Notes under the pieces: generated by a model | What the model was told of the DNA's origin: nothing | What the model saw: the letters and a program-made list of their open reading frames with translations, nothing else | Databases searched by the model: none | DNA from: an uncultured Oscillospiraceae bacterium | GTDB lineage: Bacteria; Bacillota; Clostridia; Oscillospirales; Oscillospiraceae | Reading direction: 5' to 3' | NCBI GenBank assembly: GCA_944385065.1 | Contig: CALWVX010000054.1 | Span: forward strand, 1 to 9,794 | Length of the DNA: 9,794 bases | Shown here: in pieces, positions 6,591 to 9,794 of the stretch | Position numbering within the stretch: the stretch's first letter is position 1 | Layout: each line of letters begins with the position of its first letter | Translations under genes and position numbers: made by a program

Positions 6591-6602
6591 CGGAATCGTC
6601 CC
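6579..6602 (+). other. Stem-loop over the rraA-like stop codon
   Basis: Exact 9-bp arms GGGACGATT (6579-6587) and AATCGTCCC (6594-6602) enclose a 6-nt loop that holds the TGA stop. There is no following T-run, so it is not a standard intrinsic terminator. Just downstream, CCCC (6601-6604), GGGG (6609-6612) and CCCC (6621-6624) can pair alternatively. The structure may protect the 3' end of the enzyme message or dampen read-through into the regulator gene. Confidence 0.45.
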
Positions 6603-6612
6603 CCGCTTGGGG

Positions 6613-6641
6613 TTGAAATTCCCCTAAAAAGCCATTAAAAT
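6613..6641 (+). promoter_or_regulatory. Promoter for the lacI-kdgK-eda section
   Basis: TTGAAA (6613-6618), a 17-bp spacer and TAAAAT (6636-6641) form a good sigma-A-type promoter in a visibly AT-rich gap. Transcription would start near 6648, about 60 nt before the regulator ATG. It suggests the regulator, kinase and aldolase can be expressed independently of the transporter promoter. I find no copy of the AACCGGTT palindrome here, so autoregulation by the same site is not evident. Confidence 0.6.
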
Positions 6642-6706
6642 GAAAAAATGGGCATAAACTCACCATCATCTTTCATGTTTGGCAGGAAAAAGGGGAGAGC
6701 AGGATT

Positions 6707-7750
6707 ATGAGCGCCAAGAAGCGTGTGACGATCAGCGATGTGGCCACAGCGGCCGGCGTGTCCAAGACTACGGTTTCCCGGTACATCAACGGCCATCCGG
6801 AGCTGATGGGGGAGAAGACCCGGGAGCGCATCCGGGCGGTCATTGAAATGACCAACTACCGCCCCAGCGACATCGCCAGCAATTTGAAGAAACGGACAAC
6901 CAATCTGATCGGGCTTCTAATCGCAGATATTTCCTCCCCGTTTTCCTCCGCGCTGATCAGCGGAGCCAGCAAATATCTGGATAAGCGGGGCTATACGCTG
7001 CTGATTGCCGACTCGGCGGACGATCTGGACAAGGAGAAGCACGCGCTGTCCTCTCTCCTCTCCAAGGGCGTGTCCGGCGTTTTGGTGAACACCACTTCGT
7101 ATTCCAACGACTTTTTGATCCAGGTGCGGTGTGACGGCCTACCGGTCGTCCTGTGCGACCGGCAGGTGCGGGATTATAACTTTGATATTGTGACGACGGA
7201 TCAGCATGAATGTCTCTATTATCTGATCAGCCACCTGAAGCGGCAGGGCTATACCCGCCCCCTGTTTCTGGTGGAGCCCTGGGAGAACAACGCCGTGCGG
7301 ATGAAGCGCCGGGAGGCGTTTCTGGAAATTGTGCACGCGCTGTACGGCTACGACGCCTCGGAGGATGTGTACACCCTGGTGCCGGGAGAGGAGAATGCCG
7401 CGCAGGCGCTGCAGCGGGCGCTCAACCGGGACTCCGGGGAAATTCCGGCGGTGATCGGCTGCAACAGCATCACCACGGTTCGGGCGTTTCACGCGATCCG
7501 GGAGCTGGGGCTGTCCATCCCGGGGGAGATCGGCCTGTGCGGACCGGAGGACTGGGACTGGTCCAGCGAGATGAACTGGCCCTTTATTGTGGACCCGAAC
7601 GTCACGACGGTGAAAATCCCCGCCACACAGATCGGCAGCAGGGCGGCCGCCCTGCTGCTGGAGAAGCTGGAACATCCCGAGCAGCCGCCGCAGGAGGTCC
7701 TGCTGCCGTGCGTGTTCCACGAAAGAGCTTCCACTGTTCGGATGAGGTGA
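6707..7750 (+). CDS. LacI-family transcriptional regulator
   Basis: This is a dimeric DNA-binding regulator, probably of this sugar-acid operon (a KdgR-like role is likely from its place beside kdgK and eda). The 347-residue protein has the LacI helix-turn-helix at the N-terminus (TISDVATAAGVSKTTVSRYI, 8-27), then the hinge PSDIASNLKK (53-62) with Leu60 in the position that intercalates at a central CG step. A periplasmic-binding-protein-like effector domain follows from about residue 66 (LIGLLIADISSPFSSAL). Length is typical. The start is supported by AGGGGAG (6691-6697) about 9 nt upstream. The effector is probably a pathway intermediate such as KDG or KDPG, which is inference. The nearest candidate target is the palindrome at 338-352. 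It lies 25 bp before the kinase gene with no terminator between. Confidence 0.93.
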   Translation: MSAKKRVTISDVATAAGVSKTTVSRYINGHPELMGEKTRERIRAVIEMTNYRPSDIASNLKKRTTNLIGLLIADISSPFSSALISGASKYLDKRGYTLLIADSADDLDKEKHALSSLLSKGVSGVLVNTTSYSNDFLIQVRCDGLPVVLCDRQVRDYNFDIVTTDQHECLYYLISHLKRQGYTRPLFLVEPWENNAVRMKRREAFLEIVHALYGYDASEDVYTLVPGEENAAQALQRALNRDSGEIPAVIGCNSITTVRAFHAIRELGLSIPGEIGLCGPEDWDWSSEMNWPFIVDPNVTTVKIPATQIGSRAAALLLEKLEHPEQPPQEVLLPCVFHERASTVRMR

Positions 7751-7775
7751 GAAATGTCCCAGATGGAGGGAAACC

Positions 7776-8744
7776 ATGAGAAAAAGCGTACTGCTCGTGG
7801 GGGAGCCGATGGGCCTGTTCATGGCCGACTCGGTGGGAGATCTGGAGGAAGTGAACAGTTTCTCCCTGACCACATGCGGGGCAGAATTGAATGTCGCCAT
7901 TGGACTGAAACGGCTGGAGCATGATGTCACCTATCTGACCAAGCTGGGCGACGATCTGTTTGGCCGGCGCATCACAGCCGCCATGCGGGCCAATGGAATT
8001 TCAACGGATGAGATCTTGTATTCCCAGACCCATATGACCGGCTTTATGTTCAAGTCCAAGGTCACCTCGGGAGACCCGGCCATCTGTTATTTCCGCAAGT
8101 CGAGCGCGGCGTCCACTCTGTCCGCCGAGGATGTGGAGGGACTGGACTTTTCCAAATTTGATGTGGTCCACCTCACGGGCATCACGCCGGCCCTCTCTCC
8201 GTCGGCCCGCGCCGCGTCGGAGGAGCTGAGCCGGAAGGCCGGACAGGCCGGGTGCGTCTTCTCCTTCGATCCCAATCTGCGGCCTCAGCTGTGGGCCTCG
8301 CGGGAGGAGATGGCGGCGTGCATCAATTCGCTTGCCTTCCGCGCCGACCTGTTTCTGCCCGGCATCAAGGAGGCGGAACTTCTGATGGGCGGTACGGCGC
8401 CGGAGAAAGTGGCGGACTATTATTTGAGCCGGGGGACCGGGACCGTAGTGGTCAAACTGGGAACACGGGGCGCCTACTATGCCCGCAGCAGCGGGGAGTC
8501 CGGCTATGTGGACGGATTCCACGTGGAGCGGGTGGTGGATACGGTGGGCGCGGGAGACGGCTTTGCGGCCGGCGTCCTGTCCGCGCTGCGGGAGGGCCGT
8601 CCGATGGACCAGGCGGTCCGGCGCGGCTGCGCGGTGGGCGCGATCCAGGTTATGAGCCGGGGAGACAACGACGGACTTCCCACCCGGGAGGAACTGGATG
8701 CGTTTATGACCGGGGAAAAGGATTGGAGGCGGCACAGTGCCTGA
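7776..8744 (+). CDS. kdgK: 2-keto-3-deoxygluconate kinase (PfkB family)
   Basis: This cytoplasmic PfkB-family (ribokinase-like) enzyme would phosphorylate KDG with ATP to KDPG, feeding the aldolase encoded next. The 322-residue protein has the C-terminal PfkB signature DTVGAGDGFAAGV (255-267) with catalytic base Asp261. An N-terminal substrate loop, CGAELNVAIGLKRL (34-47), has Cys34 where the family usually has Gly. KdgK-like segments are CYFRKSSAAS (104-113) and FSFDPNLRPQLW (162-173), the pattern that separates KDG kinases from ribokinase and fructokinase. GGAGGG (7765-7770) lies 5 nt before the ATG. Its end overlaps the aldolase start by 8 nt, so the two are translationally coupled. A closely related sugar-acid kinase is the main alternative. 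Confidence 0.9.
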   Translation: MRKSVLLVGEPMGLFMADSVGDLEEVNSFSLTTCGAELNVAIGLKRLEHDVTYLTKLGDDLFGRRITAAMRANGISTDEILYSQTHMTGFMFKSKVTSGDPAICYFRKSSAASTLSAEDVEGLDFSKFDVVHLTGITPALSPSARAASEELSRKAGQAGCVFSFDPNLRPQLWASREEMAACINSLAFRADLFLPGIKEAELLMGGTAPEKVADYYLSRGTGTVVVKLGTRGAYYARSSGESGYVDGFHVERVVDTVGAGDGFAAGVLSALREGRPMDQAVRRGCAVGAIQVMSRGDNDGLPTREELDAFMTGEKDWRRHSA

Positions 8745-9606
8745 CGTGGTAACCCAAGCGTTTTTTGAGAACGGCCTGGTTCCCGTCGTCGTCCTGGAGC
8801 GGGCGGAAAAAGGCCCGCGCCTGGGCCGGGCCCTTCTGGCGGGAGGGCTGAACAGCATGGAGATCACGCTGCGCACCCCCGACGCCCTGGAGGCCATCCG
8901 GCAGACGTCGGATCAGGTTCCGGGTCTGCTGGTGGGCGCCGGAACGGTGCACAGCGTGGACATGGCCCGACGGGCGGTGGAGGCCGGGGCGAAATTTATC
9001 GTCAGCCCCGGCCTGAGTCAGACGGTGGTCGACTGGTGCCGGGAGCGGGACATCCCGGTGTTTCCCGGTGTCTCCACCCCGACGGAGCTGGAGACGGCGC
9101 TGGAGCTGGGGCTGACCGAGGTGAAATTTTTCCCGGCGGAGCAGTCTGGAGGAGCCGCCATGCTGAGTGCGCTGGCCTCCCCCTACCAGGGAATCCGGTT
9201 TATGCCCACGGGCGGCATCCGCCTGGAAAATCTGGCGGAGTATCTGCGCCTGCCCAATGTTCTGGCCTGCGGCGGAAGCTGGGTCTGCCCGGCGCGCTTG
9301 GTGGCGCAGGACCGGTTTGAGGAGATCGAGGAGTTGTGCCGCCGGGCGGTGAAACAGGTTCATCAGTTTCAGATTCTGCGCCTGATCCTGCCGGCGGGGA
9401 AGACGGACCGACCGGTCCCGCCCTGCCTGGAGGAGACCTTGGGCACAGATTCCCAGGGGAAACTGGTGTTGGGCGTCAATCATGTGGACCGGGCGATGGC
9501 AGCGCTGGAGCGGTGCGGCTGCCGCCGGGTTCAGGACCGGCTGAATACGGCCCTCTGGATATCCGGCGGCGAGGATCAATGGTTCCTGGAGCTGACAGCA
9601 CTTTGA
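8737..9606 (+). CDS. eda: KDPG/KHG aldolase (Eda) with C-terminal extension
   Basis: This class I aldolase cleaves KDPG to pyruvate and glyceraldehyde-3-phosphate, the last step of the pathway. Residues 1-205 form a complete Eda: Glu42 and Arg46 (MEITLRT), Thr70 (GAGT), Pro91, Schiff-base Lys130 (VKFFPAE), GGI (149-151) and Ser181 (GGSW). These match the active site of E. coli Eda (E45, R49, T73, P94, K133, S184) with a constant offset of three. Usual length is about 205-215; here 289. Residues from about 208 form an extra segment, in which KLVLGVNHVDRAMAALERCG (262-281 minus small offset: about 242-261) resembles one beta-alpha unit of a VOC/glyoxalase-like module. The GTG start is supported by GGAGG (8725-8729), 7 nt upstream. 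It is the last gene of the unit. Confidence 0.93.
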   Translation: MPDVVTQAFFENGLVPVVVLERAEKGPRLGRALLAGGLNSMEITLRTPDALEAIRQTSDQVPGLLVGAGTVHSVDMARRAVEAGAKFIVSPGLSQTVVDWCRERDIPVFPGVSTPTELETALELGLTEVKFFPAEQSGGAAMLSALASPYQGIRFMPTGGIRLENLAEYLRLPNVLACGGSWVCPARLVAQDRFEEIEELCRRAVKQVHQFQILRLILPAGKTDRPVPPCLEETLGTDSQGKLVLGVNHVDRAMAALERCGCRRVQDRLNTALWISGGEDQWFLELTAL

Positions 9607-9658
9607 GCGGCCGGTCCAGCCCGGCATGATCTGTGTCATCATTCCCCTCTTCTTTATC

Positions 9659-9699
9659 ATACGGCCCCCGGACCGCGACTTGCGGTCCGGGGGCCGTAT
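9659..9699 (+). terminator. Perfect 18-bp inverted repeat after eda, probable terminator
   Basis: Arms 9659-9676 and 9682-9699 are exact complements of 18 bp around the 5-nt loop GACTT, giving a very stable GC-rich hairpin 52 nt after the eda stop. The place, between the last gene and a new promoter, suggests transcription termination or 3'-end protection. However, no T-run follows the stem on either strand, unlike the terminator at 41-74, so the mechanism is uncertain. Confidence 0.55.
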
Positions 9700-9715
9700 G
9701 GCGTTTGGAGGCGGG

Positions 9716-9794
9716 ATGGAGGAAAAATTCCCGGATCTGCATGAAAAAATTGTGATTGGGCGGTCCTTCTGGTATAATGAGAAAAACACAGCAC
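9716..9794 (+). CDS. Doubtful partial ORF running off the window
   Basis: An ATG at 9716 with GGAGG (9707-9711) only 4 nt upstream opens a frame that stays open to the window end (26 codons, beginning MEEKFPDLHEKIVIGRS). No family is recognisable from this fragment. The same bases contain a strong promoter (9750-9778), so coding and promoter readings compete. I favour the promoter, and would accept the ORF only if it continues well beyond the window. Confidence 0.2.
   Translation, partial: MEEKFPDLHEKIVIGRSFWYNEKNTA
9750..9778 (+). promoter_or_regulatory. Extended -10 promoter of the next transcription unit
   Basis: TTGTGA (9750-9755), a 17-bp spacer and a consensus TATAAT (9773-9778) preceded by TGG (9770-9772, extended -10) form a strong sigma-A-type promoter. 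Transcription would start near 9785 and run out of the window, so the gene it serves is not visible here. Confidence 0.65.

Noticed and set aside
9716..9794. Confident gene start at the window end
   Set aside because: The ribosome-site spacing is short and the bases also form a strong promoter; only a low-confidence entry is justified.

Overview
The window is about 9.8 kb of GC-rich DNA with every gene on the + strand. It reads as one catabolic operon for an acidic sugar, followed by the promoter region of the next transcription unit. Shine-Dalgarno sites are strong, the solute-binding lipoprotein has a Gly/Ser-rich linker after its lipobox, and the regulator is LacI-type. Together with the high GC these suggest a Clostridia-type Firmicute, probably a gut Oscillospiraceae (Flavonifractor/Lawsonibacter-like). 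That taxonomic guess is inference from style, not from a marker gene.

Layout: (1) 1-425 holds the intrinsic terminator of an upstream unit, a doubtful 41-codon ORF, a good sigma-A-type promoter, two inverted repeats (one a CG-centred LacI-type operator candidate) and the leader of the operon. (2) 426-3272 encodes a complete tripartite TRAP transporter (binding lipoprotein, small and large membrane subunits). (3) 3338-6590 encodes four enzymes: a KduI/IolB-family isomerase, a KduD-like short-chain dehydrogenase, a CtBP/PGDH-type D-2-hydroxyacid dehydrogenase and an RraA/HMG-aldolase-family protein. (4) 6591-6706 is an intergenic region with a stem-loop over the rraA-like stop codon and a separate promoter. 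(5) 6707-9606 encodes a LacI-family regulator, 2-keto-3-deoxygluconate (KDG) kinase and KDPG aldolase, the last with an extra C-terminal segment. (6) 9607-9794 holds a perfect 18-bp inverted repeat and an extended -10 promoter aimed out of the window.

How the genes work together (inference from family roles): the TRAP system imports a carboxylated sugar. The isomerase and KduD-like dehydrogenase convert it to KDG, KdgK phosphorylates KDG, and Eda splits KDPG into pyruvate and glyceraldehyde-3-phosphate. The hydroxyacid dehydrogenase and RraA-like protein are not needed for the textbook KduI-KduD-KdgK-Eda route, and the isomerase looks closer to IolB than to KduI. The real substrate and intermediates may therefore differ from those of pectin or glucuronan breakdown. 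No polysaccharide lyase or glycosidase is present, so the substrate should be a small soluble acid. The most interesting content is this possibly uncharacterised sugar-acid pathway. I see no phage, transposon, CRISPR, tRNA or rRNA.
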